From contig NZ_MUYM01000091.1 of assembly GCF_002150765.1 (NCBI RefSeq), forward strand, positions 1-60,057: a DNA stretch of 60,057 bases, given 5' to 3'. A program made the translations under genes and the position numbers. The notes beneath the pieces were generated by a model. That model was not told the DNA's origin, ran no database searches, and saw nothing but the letters and a program-made list of their open reading frames with translations. Source of the stretch: Lentzea kentuckyensis. Its GTDB lineage: Bacteria > Actinomycetota > Actinomycetes > Mycobacteriales > Pseudonocardiaceae. Below, one piece after another: positions 24,799-34,165 of this stretch (position 1 is its first letter; each line of letters begins with the position of its first letter).

Positions 24799-24804
24799 TA
24801 CAAT
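24799..24804 (+). promoter_or_regulatory. Candidate -10 box for sigA
   Basis: TACAAT matches five of six consensus bases and lies 109 bases before the chosen sigA start. No good -35 is visible at 16-18 bases upstream, so this rests on the -10 alone. Confidence 0.4.
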
Positions 24805-24912
24805 GGAACGCACACCCGCCAAGCAAGATCGGCGGGGAGATCCCCTGAACTCTGGCGACCGAGGTTTCGCGCCCTCTGGTTTGCCTTGAACGACCGTCGC
24901 GAAAGGGCGTAC

Positions 24913-26241
<1,329 letters not shown>

Positions 26242-26263
26242 GTCTCACTCAGGCATACGCACA

Positions 26264-26300
26264 CAGCCCCGCACCGGTTCGGTGCGGGGCTGTTGTGTTT
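26264..26300 (+). terminator. Intrinsic terminator after sigA
   Basis: Twelve-bp perfect stem CAGCCCCGCACC / GGTGCGGGGCTG, 5-base loop, then TTGTGTTT, 22 bases after the sigA stop. Confidence 0.85.
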
Positions 26301-26337
26301 TAGCGCGTGTGTTTTCCCACGTGTGTTTTCATGCGCC

Positions 26338-26650
26338 GTGATCGACGACCTGCGCGCCTGCCTCTCCCGCAACGAGGTTCTGGTCGAAGTCCTGCGGTCT
26401 CGACTGGGACGCCGAGACGAGATGATCCAGGGCGGTGAACGGGCCTTCGCCAGACTGCCCTCGGTCGTCGGTCGTCGAGATTCGCAACGAGGCACGTGTG
26501 CACCTCTGGTACTAGGACTCCATCGGTGTCCCCTGCGTGGGCATCCAGCTCGAGGACAACGACCGGTGGCACGTGTACGCACCGCACGGCCTCGCCGACG
26601 TGTTCGACCTCGTCGTGCGTCCCAACCCCCCTCCCCTGGCCGTGACCAGG
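26338..26650 (+). pseudogene. Remnant of a nucleotidyltransferase-family gene
   Basis: Two out-of-frame fragments resemble the ends of the actinobacterial 'nucleotidyltransferase family protein': an N-terminal piece (VIDDLRACLSRNEVLVEVLR, 26338-26397) and, after a frame change, a C-terminal piece (WHVYAPHGLADVFDLVVRPN, about 26564-26623). The middle with the catalytic metal site is missing or scrambled; an intact gene would be near 200 codons. The match is from memory of family phrases, so the identity is tentative, but the lack of any intact frame in 26301-26787 supports decay. No other feature was seen in this gap. Confidence 0.45.
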
Positions 26651-26787
26651 CGTGATCGAACGCATGCAAAAGATGAGTACCCATGTACTCATGTGCCACC
26701 TATGCATCCGCGACAGCATCAGTGTGTGGCTGTGCCGGAGGGGTGCACAGGGACAGTTCCGGACATCGGAACGAGGGGGCAGGAAAC

Positions 26788-27330
26788 ATGGGCAGGTCAG
26801 TACTCGAAGGGGCTTTCTCGCTGCTCGACAAGCTGATGGACGAGGGTGAGCTGGGGCTCACGCAACTCGCCGACCGCTGCGAGATGCCGAAGACGACGGT
26901 GCACCGCCTTCTGGACCAGATGGAGGTGCTCGGCGCGGTGGAGAACGTGCGCGGCCGCTACCGCATCGGCGCGCAGATGTTCCGGCTCGGGCAGGCGTGG
27001 GAGCCGGCTCCCGGCATTCTGCGGGTCGCCCGGCAGCCGCTCAGGGCGTTGTCCGCGACGATCAGGACGTCGACGATTCTCGCGGTGCCACGGCGTGACC
27101 GGGTGCTCGTCGCCGCGGCGAGCATCGTGCGGGCCGAGGACGTGGCCCGGTTGCGTCCCGGGGCGACGGTGCCGGCGGGCATGGAGTTCGTCAGCGCTCC
27201 GGTGCGCACGCCGTCCAGCAGTGTCATCGGCACCGTCTCCGCGGTGCTCGACAACGGCCGCAGCGCCACCGCTCTGAGGGAGGCGGTGGGGCACGCCGCA
27301 CGGGCGATCAGCGCGGCCCTCGCGAGCTGA
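26788..27330 (+). CDS. Short IclR-like transcriptional regulator
   Basis: A 180-aa protein with a full IclR winged helix-turn-helix (about 5-60: GAFSLLDKLMDEGELGLTQL, CEMPKTTVHRLLDQM, GRYRIGAQMFRLG) but a reduced effector domain. The usual IclR is about 250 aa; the central ligand-binding strands are largely missing and only the C-terminal helix region (APVRTPSSSVIGTVSAVLDN, AVGHAARAISAAL) remains. It may regulate without a ligand or be a deletion derivative. ATG 26788 follows a GGGGGCAGGA stretch. It stands alone, beside the decayed gene, in an accessory gap of the sigA region. Confidence 0.75.
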   Translation: MGRSVLEGAFSLLDKLMDEGELGLTQLADRCEMPKTTVHRLLDQMEVLGAVENVRGRYRIGAQMFRLGQAWEPAPGILRVARQPLRALSATIRTSTILAVPRRDRVLVAAASIVRAEDVARLRPGATVPAGMEFVSAPVRTPSSSVIGTVSAVLDNGRSATALREAVGHAARAISAALAS

Positions 27331-27736
27331 TCGAAAAGCGTTCGGCCGGGAGGTTGATCACGGTGCCGCGTCCGAATCGTGGGACGTTCGTGACCTGTTC
27401 GCTGCGGGCGGACAAGGGCAACCGATATCACACTCCCGGTCGCACGCAACCGACCGAACGGCCTTAACTTGTTGCTCCACCAGCGGGTTTCCGGTTGCGC
27501 AGAGTGCCTGTCAAGACGGTGAACCGGTGGCGAACACATGTGTAATCCTGCTGCAGCCGGGTAAATCGCATAGTGACGCGAGTCGCCACGCACACGGGAA
27601 CACTGACTATCGCGAGAACGTCTGTCAGAGTGGAGCCAGCGAGCACCGCGCACCAAGCCAGGGGCGCCGTGGTCGCAGCTTGGTAAGAGGGCACCGGAAC
27701 ACTTCGTTCCGATGCTGGGACGGAGGGAGATTCATC
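27331..27736. other. Intergenic region of 406 bases, no gene recognised
   Basis: Upstream of the DUF7455 gene. No coding potential, tRNA or riboswitch could be supported. A hairpin CGGAAC/GTTCCG lies at about 27694-27710 in the likely leader, and GTGTAATCC near 27540 could be a -10 without a convincing -35. A long leader before a 59-residue protein gene is noteworthy but unexplained. Confidence 0.4.
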
Positions 27737-27916
27737 ATGACCGCAGCACTCACCCGCCCCGAGTTGACCGCTGCCGACCGCTGCGACCGCTGCGGGGCTG
27801 CTGCCCAGGTTCGCGCCTTGCTCCCGTCCGGGGGCGAGCTGCTGTTCTGCGGGCACCACGCTCGCGCGCACAGTGAGAAGTTGCGCGAACTCGCTGCTGA
27901 GATTCAGCAGGGCTGA
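27737..27916 (+). CDS. DUF7455 small zinc-ribbon-like protein
   Basis: A 59-aa protein, too short for many gene finders but with a perfect context: GGAGGGAGA before the ATG and a strong terminator after it. Sequence MTAALTRPELTAADRCDRC continues to ALLPSGGELLFCGHHA, giving a C-x2-C...C-x2-H set that should bind zinc. The DUF7455 family is conserved in actinobacteria close to sigA/sigB; function unknown, plausibly RNA-polymerase or ribosome associated by analogy with other tiny zinc proteins. Confidence 0.9.
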   Translation: MTAALTRPELTAADRCDRCGAAAQVRALLPSGGELLFCGHHARAHSEKLRELAAEIQQG

Positions 27917-27938
27917 CTTCCACCCCACCTAGCCGCTC

Positions 27939-27978
27939 GGGGCGGAGATCCGGATGGATCTCCGCCCCCTTCGCTTTT
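27939..27978 (+). terminator. Intrinsic terminator after the DUF7455 gene
   Basis: Perfect 13-bp stem GGGGCGGAGATCC / GGATCTCCGCCCC, 4-base loop, followed by CTTCGCTTTT. It also lies 3' of the convergent ROK gene. Confidence 0.88.
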
Positions 27979-27989
27979 CCGGAGCGTTT

Positions 27990-29144
27990 CTAGATGGTGT
28001 CGAGGACCGGCTCGAACGCCAGCTCGGCCGCGCCGATCAGCTTCGCGTCCCGGCCCAGCGGTGACGTCACGACCTGGGTCCCGCCGACCGCGCGCGACAC
28101 CAGGCTGCGCCGCTGCACCGCGGAGCTCACCGCTTCGACGATGGAGTCCGGCAGCGCCGTGTAGAGATCGCCCAGCACGACCAGTTCCGGGCCGAGCACG
28201 TTGACGATGTTCGCGAGCCCCAGTCCCAGCCAGCCGGCGAACTCCGTGAGCGCCGCCGGGTCGTCCAGCGCCCGCAGCGTCGCGACGACGGCGCCGCGCG
28301 GGGCGTCGTCCGGCAGGCCCAGCGCCCGGCACAGCGCCGGTTCGCCGACCTCGGTCTCCCAGCAACCGTCACAACCGCAGTAGCAGCGCCGGCCAGCCGG
28401 GTTGACCACCATGTGCCCCAGCTCGCCGACGTAGCCACCGGTGCCGCGCAACGGTTGCCCGGACAGGATCACTCCCCCGCCGACACCGACGTCCGCGGAG
28501 ATGTAGACCATGTCCGACGACGACTGGGCCGCGCCGCGCACGTGTTCGGCCAGCGCGCCGAGCTCCGCGTCGTTGCCGACCTGGACCGGCAGCTTCAGCA
28601 CCGCCTCCAGGCGTTTGCCGAGTGCCACGTCCGTCCAGTGCAGGTTCGGCGCCTCGTGCACGTGGCCGTCGGCCCGCCGCACGACGCCGGGCACGGACAC
28701 GCCGACCCCGACCGCGGTGACGTCGAGGTCTTCTGCCATGAGGCGCGCCGACTCGACGATGTGCGTGATCACCTCGCCCGGATCACGCGTCCGGTGCAGG
28801 TTCCAGCTGTCCCGGCCGAGGATCTCCCCGCCGAGGCCGACGAACCCCATCGCCACGTGCTCCACCCGCACGTCGATCGCCACGACGACAGCGGCGTGCG
28901 GCTGGGGCAGGACCAGAAGCGACGGGCGGCCCGCTCCGCTGCGCAGAGCGGGCACGCGTTCGGCGACCACACCGGCTTCGGCGAGGCCGTCCACCAGGGC
29001 CTTGATCGTGCTGCGGTTGAGCCCGAGCTCAGCCGCGAGCGACGCCCTGGTGGACGGTCCGTCGACGTGCAGGCGACGCAGCAGCGCCGTCCTGTTGTGC
29101 CTGCGGATCTCGTCGGGACGGGTGCCGGAGGTAGGTCCAGTCAC
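27990..29144 (-). CDS. ROK-family transcriptional repressor (XylR/NagC type)
   Basis: A 384-aa sugar-responsive repressor: N-terminal winged HTH (about 12-65; STRASLAAELGLNRSTIKAL) and a C-terminal ROK domain (about 80-370) with the zinc signature GHMVVNPAGRRCYCGCDGCW, the phosphate-loop-like DVGVGGGVILSG, and the sugar-site EMxH-equivalent GELGH. It is the last gene after xylFGH on the same strand (4 bases after xylH), so it most likely controls this transporter and binds the imported sugar or its derivative. A 15-bp palindrome upstream of xylF is a candidate operator. Confidence 0.93.
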   Translation of the reverse strand: MTGPTSGTRPDEIRRHNRTALLRRLHVDGPSTRASLAAELGLNRSTIKALVDGLAEAGVVAERVPALRSGAGRPSLLVLPQPHAAVVVAIDVRVEHVAMGFVGLGGEILGRDSWNLHRTRDPGEVITHIVESARLMAEDLDVTAVGVGVSVPGVVRRADGHVHEAPNLHWTDVALGKRLEAVLKLPVQVGNDAELGALAEHVRGAAQSSSDMVYISADVGVGGGVILSGQPLRGTGGYVGELGHMVVNPAGRRCYCGCDGCWETEVGEPALCRALGLPDDAPRGAVVATLRALDDPAALTEFAGWLGLGLANIVNVLGPELVVLGDLYTALPDSIVEAVSSAVQRRSLVSRAVGGTQVVTSPLGRDAKLIGAAELAFEPVLDTI

Positions 29145-29148
29145 CTCG

Positions 29149-30597
29149 TCAGCGAGCCACGTTGGCCGCCCGGCGGCGGGACAACGCGTCGACGCTCGCG
29201 GCGAGCAGCAGGACCAGGCCGGTCACCATGAACACGACGGCAGCGGGCTGCTTGAGCAGGCCCATGCCGTTCTGGATGATCGCGAGCACCGCGCCACCGA
29301 TGACCGCGTCGCGCAGCCGGCCCTTGCCACCGAACAGCGACGTACCACCGATGACGGCTGCGCCGACCGACAGCAGCAGGGTGTTGCCGCCACCGGCGTT
29401 GGGGTCGACCGAGCCGACCTTCGACGAGTACACGATCGCGCCGATCGCGGCCGCGGAGGACGCGATCACGAACACGCTCATCCGGATGCGCTCGACGTTG
29501 ATACCGGCGCGGCGCGCCGCTTCCTTGTTGCCGCCGACGGCGTAGATGTGCCGGCCGTAGCTGGTGCGGTCGAGCACGAACGTGCCGATCACGAGCAGGA
29601 CGAGCACCAGCGGCACCACGTACGGCACGCCCTGGATCACCACGAGGTTGCTCGGCGCCCGGTTGATCGAGAGCGCGTAGGTGATGACCGCGGCCAGCAA
29701 CGCGAGCGCGCCGATCTTGGCCAGCACGAGCGACGTCGGCTGGGCCACGAGTCCCTTGCGCAGCCGGGAGAAGTGCCGCGTGAGCACGACCGCCGCGTAA
29801 CCGCCGACGGAGATGGCGAACAGCGCCCAGGAGCCCACGAAGTTCAGGTTTCCGTTGGCGACGTTGAAGATCGTGTCGTCACGCAGGCCGAGCGTGCCGC
29901 CCTGACCGATGAACTGCAGCACCACACCGTTCCAGACGAGGAACAGCGCGAGGGTCACGACGAACGACGGGATGCCGACCCTGGCGACCAGGAAGCCGGT
30001 GATGCAGCCGATGGCCGCGCCGACGCAGACCGCGAGCAGCATCTCCAGCCAGGCGTTCGCCGGGATGCCGACCGCGGCGATGACCAGCGCGACGGCCGAG
30101 AGCGCCGTGCCCGCCCAGACCTTCATCAGCGCCGAGAGCACGATCGCGAGCACCAGCAGGCCGCAGAACACGTAGAACACCGTGTCGCCCATGCCGCCGA
30201 GCAGGTTGCCGTTGTGGATCAGGTGCAACGCCATCACCGACGCCGTCACGCCGGACGCGGTACCGGCGGACAGGTCGATCTCGCCCAGCAACAGCACGAA
30301 CACCAGGCCCATCGCGATGATGGTGATGCTGGCGCCCTGCTGGAGCAGGTTGGCGAGGTTGCCGAGCGTGAAGAACGTGTCGGCCAAGGAGCTGAACACG
30401 ATGAGCAGCACGACGAGCCCGAGCAACGCGGGCAACGAGCCGAGCTCGCCGCCGCGCACCCTGGCCCAGTAGTCGCGGACGGCCTCGCCCGTCGACTGGG
30501 ACGTCGTGTCGATGCCGAAGTCGGAGATGGCGCCCTGCGGAGCTTCCTGCTCGGGCGTCTCGGTGGTCTTGGTCATGCTCGCCTCTTCGGAACTCAT
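29149..30597 (-). CDS. xylH: Sugar ABC transporter permease (XylH type)
   Basis: A 482-aa inner-membrane permease with about 12 or more hydrophobic helices, of the XylH/RbsC class (LFGGKGRLRDAVIGGAVLA and NKEAARRAGINVERIRMSVF are characteristic). It is larger than RbsC (about 320 aa) and matches the long XylH form. ATG 30597 overlaps the xylG stop (TGATG), favouring coupling; an ATG at 30576 with GAGGCG upstream is a possible alternative. Together with the ATPase and binding protein it imports xylose or a related sugar; the sugar is inferred from family, not proven. Confidence 0.9.
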   Translation of the reverse strand: MSSEEASMTKTTETPEQEAPQGAISDFGIDTTSQSTGEAVRDYWARVRGGELGSLPALLGLVVLLIVFSSLADTFFTLGNLANLLQQGASITIIAMGLVFVLLLGEIDLSAGTASGVTASVMALHLIHNGNLLGGMGDTVFYVFCGLLVLAIVLSALMKVWAGTALSAVALVIAAVGIPANAWLEMLLAVCVGAAIGCITGFLVARVGIPSFVVTLALFLVWNGVVLQFIGQGGTLGLRDDTIFNVANGNLNFVGSWALFAISVGGYAAVVLTRHFSRLRKGLVAQPTSLVLAKIGALALLAAVITYALSINRAPSNLVVIQGVPYVVPLVLVLLVIGTFVLDRTSYGRHIYAVGGNKEAARRAGINVERIRMSVFVIASSAAAIGAIVYSSKVGSVDPNAGGGNTLLLSVGAAVIGGTSLFGGKGRLRDAVIGGAVLAIIQNGMGLLKQPAAVVFMVTGLVLLLAASVDALSRRRAANVAR

Positions 30598-31370
30598 CAG
30601 ATCGTCGCCGCCTCGGGGCGGGCGATGCCCAGGTCACCGGAACGACCGGCGGTGATCAACTCGACCACCTGGCCGTGCGTGACGTCCTTGGATCCCACGA
30701 CGGCGGCCATGCGGCCGAGGTAGAGGCACGCGATCTTGTCGGCGACCTCGAACACGTCGTTCATGTTGTGGCTGATCAGGACGACCCCCAGGCCCTGCTC
30801 CGCGAGCCGGCGGACCAGGTCGAGCACCTGCCGCGTCTGGGCGACGCCGAGTGCGGCGGTGGGCTCGTCGAGCAGCACGACCTTGCTGTTCCACAGCACG
30901 GCCTTGGCGATCGCCACGGTCTGGCGTTGACCACCGGACAGCGACGCGACCTGCGTGCGGACCGACTTGACCGTGCGCACCGAAAGCGAGGCCAGCGTCT
31001 TGCGCGCCGCCTGTTCCATGTCGGTCTCGTCGAGCAGGCCACCCTTGGTGCGCTCGCGGCCGAGGAACATGTTCTGGACGATGTCGAGGTTGTCGGCCAG
31101 CGCGAGGTCCTGGTAGACGACCTCGATCCCGAGCTCCGCGGCGTCGCGCGGGCCCTTGATGTGGGTTGGCTGGCCCTCGAACAGGACCTCGCCCGAATCG
31201 GTCGGGTGGATGCCCGCGATGCACTTGACCAGCGTCGACTTGCCCGCGCCGTTGTCGCCGACGAGTGCGGTCACCTCGCCGGGGTTGACGGTGAGGTCGA
31301 TGTCGTGCAGGACGTGCACGGGACCGAAGCTCTTGTTGATGCCGCGCAGCTCGAGAATCGGCTCGCTCAC
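30597..31370 (-). CDS. xylG: Sugar ABC transporter ATP-binding protein (XylG type)
   Basis: A 257-aa single-domain ABC ATPase: Walker A GDNGAGKSTL (about 38-47), Q-loop YQDLALADNL, signature LSGGQRQ, Walker B VVLLDEPTAALG, and the switch His in VLISHNMND. Classic XylG/RbsA fuse two ABC domains (about 500 aa); this one has one, as in many actinobacterial systems, so it must act as a homodimer. I chose GTG 31370 behind GGAGGAACCCCA; the open frame to 31526 lacks homology. It lies between xylF and xylH. Confidence 0.92.
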   Translation of the reverse strand: MSEPILELRGINKSFGPVHVLHDIDLTVNPGEVTALVGDNGAGKSTLVKCIAGIHPTDSGEVLFEGQPTHIKGPRDAAELGIEVVYQDLALADNLDIVQNMFLGRERTKGGLLDETDMEQAARKTLASLSVRTVKSVRTQVASLSGGQRQTVAIAKAVLWNSKVVLLDEPTAALGVAQTRQVLDLVRRLAEQGLGVVLISHNMNDVFEVADKIACLYLGRMAAVVGSKDVTHGQVVELITAGRSGDLGIARPEAATI

Positions 31371-31443
31371 TGGGGTTCCTCCGTGATTACCACGCGCCGA
31401 GGCGGGGTGCGCAGGTCCGCACCCCGCCTTGACGCAAGCGGTC

Positions 31444-32568
31444 CTACTTGATGCCGAGCTGGTCGCAGGCAGCCTTGGTGTCGGCCACACAGATGTCCGC
31501 GGCCTTGACGAAGGCGGCGTCCACAACGGACTTGACCTTGTCCTTGGTGATCAGCTGAGCCGTCAGCAGGACGGACTTGACGTCGCGGTTGCCCTTGTCG
31601 TCCTTCGTCTTGCCGGTCGCGAGAGCGTCGGCGGCAGCGGTGTCACCCTTGGCGAGAGCGGCGGCCAGCTTGGCGGCGGCCTCGGCCTCGTCCTTGATGG
31701 GCTTGAAGACGGTCATGTACTGGTCACCGCGGAGCACGGCCTGCAGACCGTCCGGGGTGGCGTCCTGACCGGTGACCGGCACCTTGCCGTTCAGGCCGAC
31801 CTTCTTCAGCACCGTGATCACGGCACCGGCGAGGCCGTCGTTCGCGGCGACGACGCCGTCGACCTTGCCGGCGTTGCTGGTCAGGATCTGCTCGAAGACC
31901 TGACCACCCTTCTGGTTGTCCCAGTTGTCGATCGGCTGGGACTGGACCAGCTTGAGCTTGCCGGAGTCGTAGAGCGGCTGCAGGACCTTCTTCTGGCCCT
32001 GGGCGAAGAGCGTCGCGTTGTTGTCCGTCGGCGCGCCCTCGATCTCGATGACGTTGGCGCCCTGCGGCTTCTCCTTCATCGCGTCCGCGAAGCCCTGGCC
32101 CTGCAGCTCGCCGACCTTCACGTTGTCGAACGACACGTAGTAGGACGAGGAGCCGCCGGTGTTCAGGCGGTCGTAGTCGATGACCTGGATGCCCTGGGCC
32201 TGTGCCTTCTTGGCGACGGAGGCGCCGACCTCGCTGTTGGGCGTGGCGATGATCAGGACCTTGACGCCGGCGTTGATCATGCCGTCGGCCAGGGTGCTGA
32301 ACTTCTGGACGTCGCCCTGAGCGTTCTGGATGTCGGGGACGAGCCCCTCCTTCTCCAGCGCGGCCTTGAGGAGCGGCTTGTCGAAGCCCTCCCAGCGAGC
32401 GGAGGAGGCGGTCTCAGGAAGGATCACGCCGACCTTCGCGCCATTGCCGCTGCCAGAGTTCGATTCAGTGCTTCCTCCGGTGTTGGAGGACGTGTTGGCG
32501 CCGCACGCCGAGACCGCCAGGGCGAGGCCCGCGGTAACAGCGATGGAAGCGAGAGTCTTGCTGCGCAT
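31444..32568 (-). CDS. xylF: Sugar ABC transporter substrate-binding lipoprotein (XylF type)
   Basis: A 374-aa secreted lipoprotein: signal peptide with lipobox AVSAC (Cys about 21), a Ser/Thr/Gly linker, then a periplasmic-binding type I fold resembling XylF (IQVIDYDRL, YYVSFDNVKVGELQGQGF, VVAANDGLAGAVI, VTGQDATPDGL, MTVFKPI). It delivers D-xylose or a similar sugar to XylGH. First gene of the xylFGH-ROK operon. Extra C-terminal cysteines (DICVADTKAACDQLG) may form a disulfide. The upstream 130 bases hold a palindrome likely bound by the ROK repressor. Confidence 0.92.
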   Translation of the reverse strand: MRSKTLASIAVTAGLALAVSACGANTSSNTGGSTESNSGSGNGAKVGVILPETASSARWEGFDKPLLKAALEKEGLVPDIQNAQGDVQKFSTLADGMINAGVKVLIIATPNSEVGASVAKKAQAQGIQVIDYDRLNTGGSSSYYVSFDNVKVGELQGQGFADAMKEKPQGANVIEIEGAPTDNNATLFAQGQKKVLQPLYDSGKLKLVQSQPIDNWDNQKGGQVFEQILTSNAGKVDGVVAANDGLAGAVITVLKKVGLNGKVPVTGQDATPDGLQAVLRGDQYMTVFKPIKDEAEAAAKLAAALAKGDTAAADALATGKTKDDKGNRDVKSVLLTAQLITKDKVKSVVDAAFVKAADICVADTKAACDQLGIK

Positions 32569-32604
32569 CCGCCATCCCTTTCACTGCGCTGTGTCACAGA
32601 GAAT

Positions 32605-32619
32605 GTTGTGGCGCACAAC
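32605..32619. promoter_or_regulatory. 15-bp palindrome upstream of xylF, candidate ROK operator
   Basis: GTTGTG-gcg-CACAAC is a perfect palindrome 37-51 bases before the xylF start. A second imperfect one, CGTATG...CATATGCG, follows at 32619-32637. Assignment to the operon's own ROK repressor is inferred from position. Confidence 0.6.
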
Positions 32620-32698
32620 GTATGCCCGACATATGCGTGACCGGAACCACACTGGATCGATTAAGTCGCAACGATGCGGTAACCCTGGCGTCATTTGG

Positions 32699-33295
32699 TC
32701 ACTCAGAGTTGTGAGAGCGTAACCACGGCGCTACCACGCTTGCGACCATTCGGCGCACCGCGTCCGCAGACGGCCTGGACTCGCGATCGGCGAAGAGCAG
32801 ATGCCCGGTGCCGATGAGCATCGGTGCGACGCCCTCGACGTCGAGAGCACCGACGCGCCCCAGGTCGCGCTCCTTCTCCAGGTAGTTCTGGATCATGATC
32901 GCGGCCTCGGTCAGCACCGGCACGCCGGCGGGCCAGGTCTCGCGCAACCGTCTGCGCAGGTCGTCCCGGAACGTCACGAGGGCGACGATCGCGACGGCGA
33001 CCGACTCGAAGACGGCGGTGATCGCTTCGGCGAGGTTGCCGACGACGGTGCCGGTGCCCGCCGCTTCGAGAAGCGCCTTCGCCCGCGCGTCCATCTTGTC
33101 GACGCGGTCCAGCACGAACTCCGCGAGGAACGCGTCGAAGTCGTCGAAATGCCGGTGCAGGACACCCTTGGCAACGCCCGCCTCGGTCGTCACCGCACGA
33201 CTGGTGAGGGCACTCGCCCCGCCTTCGAGCAGGAGGCGATCCGCAGCGCCGAACAGCTGTTCGCGCACGTCGCGCAAGTGCACACCAGTAGGCAC
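32699..33295 (-). CDS. TetR-family transcriptional regulator
   Basis: A 198-aa TetR repressor. The N-terminal HTH (about 8-55) has the pattern LFGAADRLLLEGGASALTSR, AGVAKGVLHRHFDDFDAFL; the rest is the all-helical ligand and dimer domain. It is divergent from a SAM-dependent methyltransferase with 50 bases between starts, where two 16-bp palindromes lie. It very probably represses that methyltransferase gene and itself; the ligand is unknown. Confidence 0.9.
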   Translation of the reverse strand: MPTGVHLRDVREQLFGAADRLLLEGGASALTSRAVTTEAGVAKGVLHRHFDDFDAFLAEFVLDRVDKMDARAKALLEAAGTGTVVGNLAEAITAVFESVAVAIVALVTFRDDLRRRLRETWPAGVPVLTEAAIMIQNYLEKERDLGRVGALDVEGVAPMLIGTGHLLFADRESRPSADAVRRMVASVVAPWLRSHNSE

Positions 33296-33317
33296 GCCGA
33301 AATTCTCCTTGCCACGA

Positions 33318-33353
33318 GTGGGCGCTTGCCCACTATGGTGGGCGCATGCCCAC
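33318..33353. promoter_or_regulatory. Two 16-bp palindromes, probable TetR operators
   Basis: GTGGGCGCTTGCCCAC (33318-33333) and GTGGGCGCATGCCCAC (33338-33353) share GTGGGC half-sites and are centred 20 bases apart, that is two helical turns. The second contains the ATG of the methyltransferase gene (33346), so a bound repressor would block the start codon region directly. Assignment to the divergent TetR protein is inference. Confidence 0.75.
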
Positions 33354-34149
33354 TTTAGATGATGAGACCGCCAAGCGCCTCGGCGAGAAGCTCGCGGGTT
33401 CCTTCGGCGCGGAGGCCGCCCGCTACGACCGCACTCGTCCGCCTTACCCCGACGCGCTGGTCCAGCGCATCGTCGAGGCGAGCCCGGGCCCGCGCGTCGT
33501 CGACGTCGGCTGCGGCACCGGCACGCTGTCCCGCCAGCTGAAGGCCGCCGGACTCGACGTTCTCGGCGTCGAGCACGACGAGCTCATGGCCGACTTCGCC
33601 CGCGCGACGGGCGTGCCGGTGGAAGTGTCGAAGTTCGAGGCCTGGGAGGCGGCCGGACGGGAGTACGACGCCGTCGTCGCCGGGCAGTCGTGGCACTGGG
33701 TCGACCCCGAGGCCGGACCGCGCAAGGTGGCCCAGGTGCTGCGGCCGGGCGGCGTGTTCGTCGCGCTGTGGCACGTGTTCTCGACGCCGGACCCGATCTC
33801 GGCCGCCCTCGCCGACGTCTTCGGGAGGGTGGCGCCGGACGCGCCGATCCGAGTCGGCCACACCCGTGCGGAGTCGATCGAGTTCTATCGGGCGGGATGC
33901 GCCCGGACCGCCGAGGTGTTCGTCGGCACCGGCGAGTTCTCCGCCCCCGCCCAGTGGAACGCGACCTGGGACCACGACTACACAGCCGCCGAGTACTGCG
34001 ACCTGATCCTCACCATGAGCCCGATGGCCCTGCTCACCAGCGAGCAGGTCACCGAGGTGCTGAACTGCGCCACCGACGCCGTCGACGCGGCCGGCGGCAG
34101 CTTCACGTCGAACTACGAGACGCTCGCGGTCGCGGTCACCCGTAACTGA
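33346..34149 (+). CDS. Class I SAM-dependent methyltransferase
   Basis: A 267-aa methyltransferase. SAM motif I VVDVGCGTGTLSRQL (about 50-64), acidic end of strand 2 GVEHDELM, motif post-I around AGQSWHWVDPEAG and VLRPGGVFVALWHVF, as in UbiE/Methyltransf_11 proteins acting on small molecules. The ATG lies inside a palindromic operator with no Shine-Dalgarno sequence other than GGTGGG, so it may be translated from a nearly leaderless mRNA. Divergent from a TetR repressor; likely detoxification or secondary metabolism, substrate unknown. An AT-rich palindrome begins at its stop codon. Confidence 0.87.
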   Translation: MPTLDDETAKRLGEKLAGSFGAEAARYDRTRPPYPDALVQRIVEASPGPRVVDVGCGTGTLSRQLKAAGLDVLGVEHDELMADFARATGVPVEVSKFEAWEAAGREYDAVVAGQSWHWVDPEAGPRKVAQVLRPGGVFVALWHVFSTPDPISAALADVFGRVAPDAPIRVGHTRAESIEFYRAGCARTAEVFVGTGEFSAPAQWNATWDHDYTAAEYCDLILTMSPMALLTSEQVTEVLNCATDAVDAAGGSFTSNYETLAVAVTRN

Positions 34150-34164
34150 TATATCGGATATCGG
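34146..34164. repeat. AT-rich palindromic repeat at convergent gene ends
   Basis: CTGATATATCGGATATCGG overlaps the methyltransferase stop codon and fills the 16-base gap to the convergent helicase gene. It belongs to the GATATATC family clustered at 16681-16822. Confidence 0.8.
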
Positions 34165-34165
34165 C

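Noticed and set aside
26300..26719. 139-codon open frame on the minus strand
   Set aside because: Low-complexity antisense reading of the decayed gene region; the plus-strand fragments show family phrases, this frame none.
27677..27710. tRNA D-arm-like AGCTTGGTAAGAGGG upstream of the DUF7455 gene
   Set aside because: No T-arm, acceptor pairing or anticodon arm of correct size could be formed.
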